This document shows positions 50,020 to 60,278 of a stretch of DNA of 64,000 nucleotides, one piece after another. Positions within the stretch are counted from its first letter, which is position 1; each line of letters starts with the position of its first letter. A model generated the notes under the pieces. It searched no databases. It saw only the letters and a list, made by a program, of their open reading frames with translations, and was not told the origin of the DNA. Both the position numbers and the translations under genes were made by a program. This stretch comes from Pseudomonadota bacterium (lineage in GTDB: Bacteria > Pseudomonadota > Alphaproteobacteria > Acetobacterales > Acetobacteraceae), in the NCBI GenBank assembly GCA_019351895.1, contig JABBOH010000004.1, positions 96,387 through 160,386 on the forward strand, read 5' to 3'.

Positions 50020-50298
50020 TCAGCCCCGCTTCGCCTTCTTGTCGGCCGAATGGCCCGTGAAGGTACGCGTCGGCGAGAATTCGCCGAACTTGTGCCCCAC
50101 CATGTTCTCGTTCACCTGAACGGGCAGGAACTTGTGCCCGTTGTAGACGCCGAACGTCAGACCGATGAACTGGGGCAGGATCGTCGACCTGCGGGACCAG
50201 ATGCGGATGATCTCGTTGCGGCCCGAGGCCCGCGAGGCCTCGGCCTTGTTCAGGAGGTACCCGTCTACAAACGGGCCTTTCCAAACGGAGCGTGACAT
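50020..50298 (-). CDS. rpsS: Small ribosomal subunit protein uS19
   Basis: uS19 is in the 30S head. The 92-residue protein has [71 protein letters not shown]. Length and sequence are standard. Confidence 0.98.
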   Translation of the reverse strand: MSRSVWKGPFVDGYLLNKAEASRASGRNEIIRIWSRRSTILPQFIGLTFGVYNGHKFLPVQVNENMVGHKFGEFSPTRTFTGHSADKKAKRG

Positions 50299-50302
50299 GA
50301 TC

Positions 50303-51136
50303 TCAGCCCTTGCTCTTATTGCGCCGGCGGATGATCAACTTGTCCGTCCGCTTGTTAACGCGCGTCTTGTAGCCCTTGGTCGGCTTGCCCCAGGGCGTGA
50401 CCGGATGACGGCCGCCCGAGGTCCGCCCCTCGCCACCGCCATGCGGATGATCGACCGGGTTCATGACGACGCCGCGGTTGTGCGGACGACGACCGAGCCA
50501 GCGTGACCGCCCCGCCTTGCCGATGTGGATGTTCGAGTTGTCGGGGTTCGACACCGCACCGATCGTCGCCATGCACTCGGCGCGCACGACGCGCAGCTCG
50601 CCCGACATAAGCTTGACCTGGGCGTAGCCCGTATCCTTGCCGACCAGCTGGGCGAAGGTGCCGGCGGAGCGCGCGACCTTGGCGCCCGCACCGGGTTTCA
50701 TCTCGATATTGTGGATGATCGTGCCGACAGGGATCGCCGCGAGCGTCATCGCATTGCCCGGCTTGATGTCCGCGCGCAGGCCCGACACCACCGTATCACC
50801 CACCGCAAGACGCTGCGGCGCGATGATGTAGGCAAGCTCGCCGTCCTGATACTTCAGGAGCGCGATGAAGGCCGTGCGGTTCGGGTCGTATTCCAGCCGC
50901 TCGACGCGCGCGGGCACGTCGAACTTGCGCCGCTTGAAGTCGACCACGCGGTAGGTCTGCTTGTGTCCGCCGCCCCGGAACCGCACCGTGGTGTGGCCGT
51001 GGTTGTTGCGGCCGCCCGACGAGGATTTCCCCTCGGTCAGACCCTTGACCGGCTTGCCCTTCCAAAGCCCGTCACGCGACACCAGAACGGTGCCGCGGAG
51101 GCTCGGGGTAACCGGGTTGAATTGCTTAAGAGCCAT
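50303..51136 (-). CDS. rplB: Large ribosomal subunit protein uL2
   Basis: uL2 is essential for subunit association and peptidyl transfer. The 277-residue product has [68 protein letters not shown] and the hallmark [33 protein letters not shown]. Confidence 0.98.
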   Translation of the reverse strand: MALKQFNPVTPSLRGTVLVSRDGLWKGKPVKGLTEGKSSSGGRNNHGHTTVRFRGGGHKQTYRVVDFKRRKFDVPARVERLEYDPNRTAFIALLKYQDGELAYIIAPQRLAVGDTVVSGLRADIKPGNAMTLAAIPVGTIIHNIEMKPGAGAKVARSAGTFAQLVGKDTGYAQVKLMSGELRVVRAECMATIGAVSNPDNSNIHIGKAGRSRWLGRRPHNRGVVMNPVDHPHGGGEGRTSGGRHPVTPWGKPTKGYKTRVNKRTDKLIIRRRNKSKG

Positions 51137-51153
51137 GATCTATCCCCACCGCC

Positions 51154-51492
51154 TCAGGAGAGGCTCGTCGTGAAGTCGATCGACTGGCCGTCCGCCAGCT
51201 GCACGATCGCCTTCTTGACATCCGCACGCTGGCCGGGCCGGCCACGGAAACGCTTCGTCTTGCCCTTGGTGATCATCGTGTTCACGCCGAGCACCGTCAC
51301 GCCGAACAGTGTCTCGACCGCGACCTTGATCTCGGGCTTCGTGGCGCCGATGGCGACACGGAACGAGACCTGATTGCGCTCCGTCAGGGCCGTCGCCTTC
51401 TCGGTGATGACCGGGCTGCGGATCACCTCGTAGAGGGATTCTTTCGACATCCGCTCGGCGCGCTTGCGCGCGGCAAAACCGGGGGTGCTCAT
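51154..51492 (-). CDS. rplW: Large ribosomal subunit protein uL23
   Basis: uL23 is the docking site at the exit tunnel. The 112-residue product has [83 protein letters not shown]. It overlaps the end of rplD by four bases. An N-terminal extension of about 15 residues precedes the family start, so a later ATG at 51450 is possible. Confidence 0.96.
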   Translation of the reverse strand: MSTPGFAARKRAERMSKESLYEVIRSPVITEKATALTERNQVSFRVAIGATKPEIKVAVETLFGVTVLGVNTMITKGKTKRFRGRPGQRADVKKAIVQLADGQSIDFTTSLS

Positions 51493-52148
51493 GCCGCGTT
51501 CTCCACAGTCTCGGCGCTCTTGCCGGACGATGTCGGCGAAAGCCGCGCCTTCAGGCCTTCCAAGCCGGCCGAGGTCACGACCAGCAGCTCATGGCGCAGG
51601 ATGTCATAGACATTGGCGCCGATCGTAGGGAGCACGTCGACGCCGCGAATGTTGCGGCTCGCACGGAGGAAGGCCGGGTCGACGGCCGCATCGACGATCA
51701 ACGCCGAGGTCCAGCCGAGCACCCGCAGCTTCGCGTTCAGGTCCTTGGTCTTCTCGATGCCGCCGGCGCTGTCGATGACGACGAGCTTGCCTTCGGCCTG
51801 CTTCTGCGACAGCGCCGAGATCAGGCCCAGCCGGCGCACCTTCTTGGGCAGGTCGTAGCCGTGGTCGCGGACGACCGGGCCGTGGACGACGCCGCCGGTG
51901 CGGAACTGCGGCGCGCGTAGGCTGCCCTGGCGGGCATTGCCGGTGCCCTTCTGGCGATAAGGCTTCTTGGTCGTTCCCGAAACCTCGGACAGACCCTTGG
52001 TCTTGTGCGTGCCGGCGCGGCGGCGGGATTGCTGCCAATGCACGACACGGGCCATGATGTCGGCGCGCGGCTCGGCGCCGAAGATCTCGTCCGCGAGTTC
52101 GACCGAGCCGGCCGAACCGTTGTCGAGGGTTTTAATATCAATCTGCAT
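51489..52148 (-). CDS. rplD: Large ribosomal subunit protein uL4
   Basis: uL4 lines the exit tunnel and in enterobacteria represses the S10 operon. The 219-residue protein has [91 protein letters not shown]. The ATG at 52148 is the natural start. Confidence 0.97.
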   Translation of the reverse strand: MQIDIKTLDNGSAGSVELADEIFGAEPRADIMARVVHWQQSRRRAGTHKTKGLSEVSGTTKKPYRQKGTGNARQGSLRAPQFRTGGVVHGPVVRDHGYDLPKKVRRLGLISALSQKQAEGKLVVIDSAGGIEKTKDLNAKLRVLGWTSALIVDAAVDPAFLRASRNIRGVDVLPTIGANVYDILRHELLVVTSAGLEGLKARLSPTSSGKSAETVENAA

Positions 52149-52159
52149 TGTCGCTATCC

Positions 52160-52834
52160 TCAACCGACCAGCGCGGCGGGATAGGCGGCATCGGCCGGGC
52201 GCGTCCGCTTAATCGCGTCGCGCACCAGGACGAAACCACCGACGGACCCGGGCACCGAACCCTTCACCATGATGAGCCCCCGCTCGGCATCCACGCCCGC
52301 GACCTCGAGATTGAGGGTCGTGATGCGCTCCTGCCCGAGATGGCCGGCCATCTTCTTGTTCTTGAAGGTCTTGCCGGGGTCCTGACGGTTGCCGGTCGAG
52401 CCCAGGCTGCGATGGCTGACCGAAACGCCGTGGCTCGCCTCGAGTCCCGAGAAGTTCCAGCGCTTCATGCCGCCGGCGAAGCCCTTGCCCTTGGAGGTGC
52501 CGCAGACATCGATCTTCTGCCCGACCACAAAATGCTCGGCGGAGATAACGGCGCCCGGCTCCAGCAGCGCATCGGCGGCGACGCGGAACTCGACGGTCTT
52601 CTTCGGCGGCTCCACCTTCGTCTTGGCGAAGTGGCCGCGGTTCGGCTGGCTCACGTTCTTCACCTTGGCGAGACCCCAGCCGAGCTGGACGGCCGTGTAG
52701 CCATCGGTTTCCTGCGTACGGGTGGACACCACCCGCACCTGGTCCAGGTGCAGAACAGTGACGGGAACGTGGCTCCCGTCATCTTTGAAGAGCCGGGACA
52801 TGCCCAGCTTCTTGGCGATCACTCCGGTGCGCAT
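52160..52834 (-). CDS. rplC: Large ribosomal subunit protein uL3
   Basis: uL3 starts 50S assembly near the peptidyl transferase centre. The 224-residue protein has [87 protein letters not shown]. The ATG at 52834 is chosen over upstream codons that lie near the rpsJ stop. Confidence 0.97.
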   Translation of the reverse strand: MRTGVIAKKLGMSRLFKDDGSHVPVTVLHLDQVRVVSTRTQETDGYTAVQLGWGLAKVKNVSQPNRGHFAKTKVEPPKKTVEFRVAADALLEPGAVISAEHFVVGQKIDVCGTSKGKGFAGGMKRWNFSGLEASHGVSVSHRSLGSTGNRQDPGKTFKNKKMAGHLGQERITTLNLEVAGVDAERGLIMVKGSVPGSVGGFVLVRDAIKRTRPADAAYPAALVG

Positions 52835-52853
52835 AGAGGCGGTCTTTCCAGGC

Positions 52854-53162
52854 TCAGATCTTGATCTCGACATCGACACCCGACGCGAGGTCGAGCTTCA
52901 TCAAAGCGTCCACCGTCTGCGGTGTCGGCTCGACGATGTCGAGAAGGCGGCGGTGGGTCCGAATCTCGAACTGCTCGCGGCTCTTCTTGTCGACATGCGG
53001 CGAACGGTTCACGGTGAACCGCTCGATATGCGTAGGCAACGGGATCGGGCCGCGAACCCGGGCACCTGTACGCTTCGCCGTGTTCACGATCTCCTTCGTG
53101 CTGGCATCCAGCACGCGGTGATCATACGCCTTCAGGCGAATGCGGATGTTTTGATTGTCCAT
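52854..53162 (-). CDS. rpsJ: Small ribosomal subunit protein uS10
   Basis: uS10 is a 30S head protein and, with NusB, a transcription antitermination factor. The 102-residue product has [98 protein letters not shown]. It opens the S10 group, 41 bases after tuf. Confidence 0.98.
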   Translation of the reverse strand: MDNQNIRIRLKAYDHRVLDASTKEIVNTAKRTGARVRGPIPLPTHIERFTVNRSPHVDKKSREQFEIRTHRRLLDIVEPTPQTVDALMKLDLASGVDVEIKI

Positions 53163-53203
53163 CGTCAGGCTTCCAGTTTCGCGGCTTCAATCTCGTCCAG
53201 TTC

Positions 53204-54394
<1,191 letters not shown>

Positions 54395-54437
54395 CGTCTT
54401 CTCTCCGTGAGCCGACTTGCTACCGACGTATTAAAGT

Positions 54438-54456
54438 CTGACCCAATCCGGGTCAG
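54438..54456 (-). terminator. Hairpin between rpsG and tuf
   Basis: CTGACCC (54438-54444) pairs with GGGTCAG (54450-54456) around AATCC. On the minus strand it is followed by ACTTTAAT. It occupies the 71-base gap where fusA would normally sit, and may be a partial terminator, attenuator or processing signal. Confidence 0.5.
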
Positions 54457-54465
54457 GCTCGGGTG

Positions 54466-54942
54466 TTACCAGCGATAATGGCTGAAGGCCTTGTTGGCCT
54501 CGGCCATCCGATGCGTATCTTCGCGCTTCTTCACGGCGGCGCCGCGATTGTTCACGGCATCCAACAACTCGTTGGAGAGCCGGTCTTCCAATGTGTGCTC
54601 GCCGCGCTTGCGCGCCGAGTCGATGATCCAGCGGATCGCCAGAGCCTGACGCCGCTCCGTCCGCACTTCGACGGGCACCTGATAGGTGGCGCCGCCGACG
54701 CGCCGTGACCGCACCTCGACGGTGGGCTTCACGTTGTCCAGCGCCTCGTGGAACATCCGCACCGGATCGGCGCTCGCTCCGCCACGCCGCTTCAGCGTGT
54801 CGAGGGCGCCATAGACGATGCCTTCCGCGATGGACTTCTTGCCGTCGTACATCAGCACGTTCATGAAACGCGTGATGACGACATCGCCGAACTTGGCGTC
54901 GGGGAGAATTTCGCGCTTGACCGCGCGGTGACGACGAGACAT
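54466..54942 (-). CDS. rpsG: Small ribosomal subunit protein uS7
   Basis: uS7 nucleates assembly of the 30S head. The 158-residue protein has [80 protein letters not shown] and [13 protein letters not shown]. It lies 12 bases after rpsL. Confidence 0.98.
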   Translation of the reverse strand: MSRRHRAVKREILPDAKFGDVVITRFMNVLMYDGKKSIAEGIVYGALDTLKRRGGASADPVRMFHEALDNVKPTVEVRSRRVGGATYQVPVEVRTERRQALAIRWIIDSARKRGEHTLEDRLSNELLDAVNNRGAAVKKREDTHRMAEANKAFSHYRW

Positions 54943-54954
54943 GGCGGGCCCCTC

Positions 54955-55326
54955 TTACTTCGGACGCTTCGCGCCATACAGCGAACGGCGCTGACGGCGC
55001 TTGGCGATGCCCTGGGTATCGAGCACGCCGCGCAGGATGTGATAGCGAACGCCCGGAAGATCCTTCACGCGCCCGCCGCGGATCAGCACGACGCTGTGCT
55101 CCTGCAGGTTATGACCCTCGCCCGGGATGTAGCTCACGACTTCGTAGCCGTTGGTGAGGCGCACCTTCGCCACCTTGCGAAGCGCCGAGTTCGGCTTCTT
55201 CGGGGTGGTGGTATAGACCCGCGTGCAGACGCCGCGCTTCTGCGGGCAGCCCTGCAGAGCAGGCACCTTGTTGCGCGCCTTATTGGGTTCGCGCCCCTTA
55301 GCAATCAACTGGTTGATCGTCGGCAT
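54955..55326 (-). CDS. rpsL: Small ribosomal subunit protein uS12
   Basis: uS12 monitors decoding at the A site. The 123-residue product has [100 protein letters not shown]. The streptomycin-relevant lysines in TPKKPNS and the GRVKDLPGV loop are the usual residues. It is the first gene of the str-S10-spc series here. Confidence 0.98.
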   Translation of the reverse strand: MPTINQLIAKGREPNKARNKVPALQGCPQKRGVCTRVYTTTPKKPNSALRKVAKVRLTNGYEVVSYIPGEGHNLQEHSVVLIRGGRVKDLPGVRYHILRGVLDTQGIAKRRQRRSLYGAKRPK

Positions 55327-55779
55327 AGACCTCGTTTCCGATCTTCACATCCCGCCAAGGCCGACCCCTATTCGCACCAAAGGCCGCAGGACGGGGGCTC
55401 ATGCCCCGCGAGCGGTCTTCTTCCTTGCCGCGGTCTGAGCCTTAGGCGAGACTTGCCCCGGCGGCTCCGCAGCAGCGGATGATACGAATACAGGCCTGAA
55501 CCCAGACACGTGGTCCGGGGTCCGGCCGAGGGCGCGATACCTACGGGTGGGGGTGCGCTGAGTCAAGCGCGCAAGCTCCCCCCGCACCCGGCTCAAGCCC
55601 CCACGCGCCGGGCAGGTGATATGCACCGGCCGGGAAACGTGAGCATGACGGGGGCCCGCACGGCCGCTTCCGCCGCCGGCCGAAGGGGCGTTCACCCGCT
55701 GGTCGGCTTATTGCCCGAAAATGGTCAGCGGCGGACGGCCGCGAGAACGCGCAAGCCATCCGAGCCGGGAGACGAGCCC
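55327..55779. other. Intergenic region between divergent rpsL and the GT61-like gene
   Basis: These 453 bases hold the presumed str-operon promoter near 55538-55566. Open frames on both strands here lack recognisable protein features. The rpoB/rpoC genes that often precede rpsL are not present. Confidence 0.5.
55538..55566 (-). promoter_or_regulatory. Candidate promoter of the rpsL-rpsG-tuf-S10-spc series
   Basis: On the minus strand TTGACT (55566-55561) is followed after exactly 17 bases by TAGGTA (55543-55538). The -35 box is close to the consensus TTGACA; the -10 box is weak. It lies about 210 bases upstream of the rpsL ATG. The assignment is inference. Confidence 0.45.
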
Positions 55780-57321
55780 ATGGGTCCAGCGCTGCCGGGC
55801 GACGACGCGGCCGATATGCTCGCTCATATAAGTATGCGCGGCGACGTGCCGGGCCGGGCCGGAACCTGGCTGGGCGAGCCCGGCAGCCGCCTGCCCGTGG
55901 AAGCCCTGGTCCTGGCGCGGGCGCAGGCGGGCCCGCCGCACCTCGCGCCCAGCGTCGAGACCCAGATCATCTACGGCCTGGGGCTGAAAACCCCCTGGAC
56001 CCCAGCGGGCCGGCCCTGCGGCAGCGCCGGCCTCGCCCTCGGCGCGCTCGGCATCCGCTTCCGCCTCAGCCCCGAGACCGCACCCTTCTTCGACTGCCGC
56101 TACGACATCGCCTTCACCGACGGCACCCGCCAGGAGGATGTGGCCGGCGCCGACCTGGCACTTTCGCCCGGCGGCGGAGAGGTCGAGGCCATCCGTCTCC
56201 ACGTGCGCGAGCGCCCGGCGATACCCGTGCTCGTGCTGGACGACCTCGACCACGAGGCGCCGCCCGGCGCGGATGACTTCGAGGACGACCCCGCCATCCG
56301 GCTGCGGCTGCTGTCCCCGGCATTCGGCACCCGCGCGCCCGACATCCGCCACGCCTCCACGATTCCGGCCGGCCCCTGGCACGCCATGGCCTTCTCCTTC
56401 AACCGCCGCGTCTTCGGCGGGCGGCCGGCGACGCTCCGCCTGCTCGACGAGGCGATCGTGTCCGGCGAGGGCATCGTCTTCGACCGCGCGCTGAGGCTCG
56501 TGCCCGGGACCGACCGGCTGATGCCCGAGGGCTGGGTCGAGCAGCACCGGGCGCTCGCCCAAACCGCGCGGGACGGCGGCATCCGCCGCATCGCCGGGCT
56601 CGGCGTGCTCGTGAAGGCGCGCGCGCCGAACAACTTCGGCCACTTCCTGATGGACATGTTCCCCAAGGCGTGGCTCACGGCGCGGCTGCTGACGCGGCGC
56701 CCGACGACCTGCATCGTGCACGGGACCGATATCCTGCCGGTCGTCGAGGAAGCATTGGGGCGGATCGGCATCCCAACCTCCGCGATCTCGGTCACCGACG
56801 GCCAGCCGGTGTTATGCGAGCAGCTCATCGTGATCGACGGGCTGACCGCCCACGGCGTCTATCAGTCCCCGCTGAGCGTCCAGGCGCTGATGGACCTCGG
56901 CGCCGGCATCCCGGCCGCGCCTTACGCGAAGCTTTTCGTCACCCGCCATGCGCGGGAGCGCCCGCTGCTCAACCAGGACGCTGTCGCGGCTGCGCTGCGG
57001 GAGCGCGGCTTCGTGGTCGTCGATCCGGCGCGGATGACCCTCGCCGAGCAGATTTCACTGTTCAAGGGGGCGACGACGGTGGTGGGACCCTTGGGAGCCG
57101 CGCTCACCAACATCGCCTTCTGCCCCATCGGCGCGAGGATCGTGGCGATCACCTCGCAGAGCTTCCCCGACACCTTCTTCTGGTTCCTGAGCCAGCATCG
57201 CGGCCACGACTACCGCGAGATCCGCTGCCTCGACGCCTCCGGCACGCCGGAAGCGCCGCAGTCCTGGGAGGCTGGCTTCACGATGAGCGAGGAAGACATC
57301 GCCTCCCTCGCCACGCTCTGA
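55780..57321 (+). CDS. Glycosyltransferase family 61-like (DUF563) protein
   Basis: The 513-residue protein (from the ATG at 55780 with GGGAGA before it) has a C-terminal half typical of the GT61/DUF563 family. Landmarks are APNNFGHFLMDMFPKAWL, the LFVTRHARERPLLNQDAV stretch, GFVVVDPARMTLAEQISLFKGATTVVGPLGAALTNIAFCPIGARIVAI and FFWFLSQHRGHDY. Such bacterial proteins transfer sugars onto capsule or other polysaccharides. The N-terminal 200 residues are not recognised. Upstream ATGs at 55510 and 55645 are in frame but have no good ribosome-binding site. Confidence 0.78.
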   Translation: MGPALPGDDAADMLAHISMRGDVPGRAGTWLGEPGSRLPVEALVLARAQAGPPHLAPSVETQIIYGLGLKTPWTPAGRPCGSAGLALGALGIRFRLSPETAPFFDCRYDIAFTDGTRQEDVAGADLALSPGGGEVEAIRLHVRERPAIPVLVLDDLDHEAPPGADDFEDDPAIRLRLLSPAFGTRAPDIRHASTIPAGPWHAMAFSFNRRVFGGRPATLRLLDEAIVSGEGIVFDRALRLVPGTDRLMPEGWVEQHRALAQTARDGGIRRIAGLGVLVKARAPNNFGHFLMDMFPKAWLTARLLTRRPTTCIVHGTDILPVVEEALGRIGIPTSAISVTDGQPVLCEQLIVIDGLTAHGVYQSPLSVQALMDLGAGIPAAPYAKLFVTRHARERPLLNQDAVAAALRERGFVVVDPARMTLAEQISLFKGATTVVGPLGAALTNIAFCPIGARIVAITSQSFPDTFFWFLSQHRGHDYREIRCLDASGTPEAPQSWEAGFTMSEEDIASLATL

Positions 57322-57427
57322 ACGGGAGCGCCGCCAGCCGCGCTCACGCGCACTCATCCCGCTCCGCGCCTTTTGCTTGGCCGCGTGATTCAGACCTTCG
57401 GCAAAGTCCGCCTCCGGTCATCACGCT

Positions 57428-58600
57428 CTAGCCGCGCGGCAACTCCTGTTCGACCAGCGCCGCCCAGACCGAGGAGCCGATGGGCAGGATCTCGTCGTTG
57501 AAGTCGTAGCGCGGGTGGTGCACCGGCACCGCGCCGCGTTCCCGCCCCGCCTGCCCGATGCGGACGAAGCAGCCCGGCACGGTGAGCGACATGTAGCTGA
57601 AGTCCTCCGCCCCCATCACCGGCGGCCGCTCGCGGATGACGCGGGCGTCGCCGAGCACGCGGCCTGCGGCGCGGGCGGCGCGCTCGGTCGCCTCGGCGTC
57701 GTTGACATTGACGGGGTAGCCACGGTCGTATTCCACCACCGCCTCGGCGCCGTGGGCGCGGGCCGTCGCCGTCGCGATGTCCGTCAGCAGCCGCTGCATG
57801 TCGTCCCGGACATGGGCGTCCAGCGTGCGCACGGTGCCGTTGAGGGAGGCGGTCTCTGGGATCACGTTGTCCGTGGTGCCTGCGTGGAACTGGCAGATCG
57901 AAAGCACGGCGGATTCGAGCGGGTTGGTGCGGCGCGAGACGACGGTCTGCAGGGCGAGGACGATGTGCGAGCCGATCACCACCGGGTCGATCGCGCCCTG
58001 CGGCCTCGCGGCGTGGCCGCCGGTGCCGTGGATGTGGATCCAGAACTGATCCGCCGCGGCGTTCACGGGGCCGACCACCGCCGCGAGTTCGCCGACCGGC
58101 ATCGTCGTGTCGTTGTGCGCGCCGAACACCATGTCGCAAGGAAAGCGCTCGAACAGGCCTTCCTCCACCATCACCCGCCCGCCGCCCGGACCTTCCTCGG
58201 CGGGCTGGAAGATGAAATGCACGGTGCCGTCGAAATTCCTTGTCTCGGCGAGGTAGCGCGCCGCGCCGAGCAGCATGGTGGTGTGCCCGTCGTGGCCGCA
58301 GGCATGCATCCGGCCGGGGTTCTGGGAGGCATAGGGCGCGCCCGTCGCCTCCTCGATGGGCAGCGCGTCCATGTCGGCGCGGATGCCGATGGCGCGGTTG
58401 CTCGTGCCGCAACGGAGCGTGCCGACGACGCCGGTCTGGGCGATGCCGCGCGTCACCTCGATGCCCCATTCGGCGAGCTTCCGGGCCACGAGGTCGCTCG
58501 TCCGGTGCTCCTGAAAGCCGAGTTCGGGATGGGCGTGGATATCCTGGCGCCACTCCGTGAGGTCGTCGGCGAAGTCCGCGATGCGGTTATGAACGGGCAT
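57428..58600 (-). CDS. M20-family amidohydrolase (hippurate hydrolase-like)
   Basis: The 390-residue zinc-dependent amidohydrolase of the M20D type has WRQDIHAHPELGFQEHRTSDLVA and IRADMDALPIEEATGAPYAS. Metal ligands are in MHACGHDGHTTMLLG, the FIFQPAEEGPGGG pair of glutamates, a dimerisation domain with GTGGHAARP, and a late PPVMGAEDFSYM and PVHHPRYDFND. It cleaves an N-acyl group from an amino acid or similar amide; the substrate is unknown. It is cytoplasmic and apparently monocistronic. Confidence 0.9.
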   Translation of the reverse strand: MPVHNRIADFADDLTEWRQDIHAHPELGFQEHRTSDLVARKLAEWGIEVTRGIAQTGVVGTLRCGTSNRAIGIRADMDALPIEEATGAPYASQNPGRMHACGHDGHTTMLLGAARYLAETRNFDGTVHFIFQPAEEGPGGGRVMVEEGLFERFPCDMVFGAHNDTTMPVGELAAVVGPVNAAADQFWIHIHGTGGHAARPQGAIDPVVIGSHIVLALQTVVSRRTNPLESAVLSICQFHAGTTDNVIPETASLNGTVRTLDAHVRDDMQRLLTDIATATARAHGAEAVVEYDRGYPVNVNDAEATERAARAAGRVLGDARVIRERPPVMGAEDFSYMSLTVPGCFVRIGQAGRERGAVPVHHPRYDFNDEILPIGSSVWAALVEQELPRG

Positions 58601-58664
58601 TGGGATTGGCTCCTTCGATCAAGCTGAGGCCAGACGGCCCGGACGACGAAGGCTACCCCCAGCC

Positions 58665-58760
58665 CGTGCGCCTGTCAGCCCGTGCGCCTGTCAGCCCGTG
58701 CGCCCGTCAGCATCAGCGCCCGTCAGCATCCGCGCCCGTCAGCATCCGCGCCCGTCAGCC
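58665..58760. repeat. Six 16-bp tandem repeats
   Basis: Units at 58665, 58681, 58697, 58713, 58729 and 58745 follow the pattern YSYGCGCCYGTCAGCM, with a decayed seventh unit at 58761. On the minus strand the core is GCTGACGGGCGCGG, resembling the GCTGAGGCGCGGCC repeats elsewhere in the window. The array fills most of the gap between the amidohydrolase start and the efflux outer-membrane gene's stop. Confidence 0.85.
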
Positions 58761-58769
58761 CGTGGGCCT

Positions 58770-60278
58770 TCAACCGGGTACGGTCGTCGCCGTCCAGCCG
58801 CCGCCCAGCGCCTTGTAGAGCGTCACGAGGTTCTGCAGCTGCGCCGCCTTCAGCGAGACCAGCGTCTGCTCCGCCGCGAACAGCGACTGCTGGGTGTCGA
58901 GCGTCGTGAGGTAGCCGTCGGCGCCGGCGCGGAACCGCAGATCCGCGATGCGATAGGCATCCCCGTAGGCGTCGGCCAAACGCTGCTGCGCTTCCAGCTG
59001 GTCGAGGTAGGTGCCCCGCGCGGCGAGGCTGTCCGCGACCTCGCGGAACGCGGTCTCGATCGTCCGCTCGTAGCTCGCGATGTCGATCCGCTTCTGGACG
59101 CGGGCATAATCGAGGTTCGCCTGGTTCTGGCCCCAGGAGAAGATGGGGATGGTGACGATCGGCTCGAACAGCCAGGTCTCGGCGGCGGGGGTGAAGAGCG
59201 CGTTGAGCGCGCTGCTGGCGACGCCGCCCGAGCCGGTCAGCGCGATGCTGGGGAAGAAGGCCGCGCGCGCCGCGCCGATGAGCGCGTTGGCGGCGAGCAG
59301 CGTGTGCTCGGCGGCCATGATGTCGGGGCGCTGCGTGAGCAAGGACGACGGCACGCCCGCAGGCAGATCCGCCATGACGGCCTCGTGCAGAAGATCCGCC
59401 CCTTGCGGCAGATCCGCCGGGATCGGCGCGCCCACCACGAAGGTCAGCGCATTCTCGTCCTGCGCCACGGCGCGCGTGTATTGCGCGAGGCTGGCGCGCG
59501 CGGTGTCGACGGTCGTCTCGGCCTCGCGCAGGCTGAGCAGGGTTGTGGTGCCATGCACGAACATAGCGTTGGTGATGCCATAGGACCGGGTCTGCGCGGC
59601 CAGCGTCTGGCGCGCGATCGACCGCTGCTCGCGGTCGGCCAGCAGCGCGATGTAGTCGTTGGCGACCTCGGCCACGAGGCTGATCTGGGTCGCCCGCCGC
59701 GTCTCGACCGTGCTGAGATAAAGCTCGAACTGCGAGCGCGTCTGGCTGCGGACCTTGCCGAAAGCGTCGAGCTCGAAGGAGGTGAAGCCGAGATTGGCCT
59801 GATAGAGCCGCGAGATCGTATGCGTGGCGGCGCTGGCCGACGGCGCGGCGGACCCGCCATATCCGGTTGCGGATGACGGCGCGGCGCTCGTCTCGGCGGC
59901 GTTCGTCGGATTGCCCTGAAGCGTCGCCTCCCCGGTCCCGGTGATGAGGGGAAAGAGATTGGCGCGCTCCGACCGGAACTGCGCCTGGGAGGATGCGATG
60001 CCGAGAATCGCGATGCGCAGATCGCGGTTGTTCGCGAGGGCCAGTCCGATGAGGGTCTGCAGGCGCGGATCGGTGAAGACCGCGCGCCAGCCGATGAGAT
60101 TGGCCGCAACCTTCTTAGCCGGCTTCGCTTGCCGGTGCGCGCGGTCCGACTGGTAGGCGGGACCGGCCGAGGGATACTGCGAAGCGGTGGGCAGGGCGGG
60201 CCGCTGATAGGCCGGGTCGAGCGTGCAGCCGGCAAGCCCGAGGATGAGTGCCAAGGCCGCTGATGCGATGGGCCTCAT
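58770..60278 (-). CDS. RND efflux outer membrane factor (NodT family lipoprotein)
   Basis: The 502-residue outer membrane channel component is of the TolC/OprM type. The signal peptide ends in the lipobox GLAGC ([27 protein letters not shown]), so it is lipidated. Two repeated outer-membrane-efflux domains are visible: [32 protein letters not shown] and [33 protein letters not shown]. Its ATG overlaps the pump stop (ATGA). It exports drugs or toxic compounds together with the two genes upstream. Confidence 0.93.
   Translation of the reverse strand: MRPIASAALALILGLAGCTLDPAYQRPALPTASQYPSAGPAYQSDRAHRQAKPAKKVAANLIGWRAVFTDPRLQTLIGLALANNRDLRIAILGIASSQAQFRSERANLFPLITGTGEATLQGNPTNAAETSAAPSSATGYGGSAAPSASAATHTISRLYQANLGFTSFELDAFGKVRSQTRSQFELYLSTVETRRATQISLVAEVANDYIALLADREQRSIARQTLAAQTRSYGITNAMFVHGTTTLLSLREAETTVDTARASLAQYTRAVAQDENALTFVVGAPIPADLPQGADLLHEAVMADLPAGVPSSLLTQRPDIMAAEHTLLAANALIGAARAAFFPSIALTGSGGVASSALNALFTPAAETWLFEPIVTIPIFSWGQNQANLDYARVQKRIDIASYERTIETAFREVADSLAARGTYLDQLEAQQRLADAYGDAYRIADLRFRAGADGYLTTLDTQQSLFAAEQTLVSLKAAQLQNLVTLYKALGGGWTATTVPG

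Noticed and set aside
58665..58776. CRISPR array
   Set aside because: The 16-bp units are directly adjacent with no spacers, and no cas gene is nearby.
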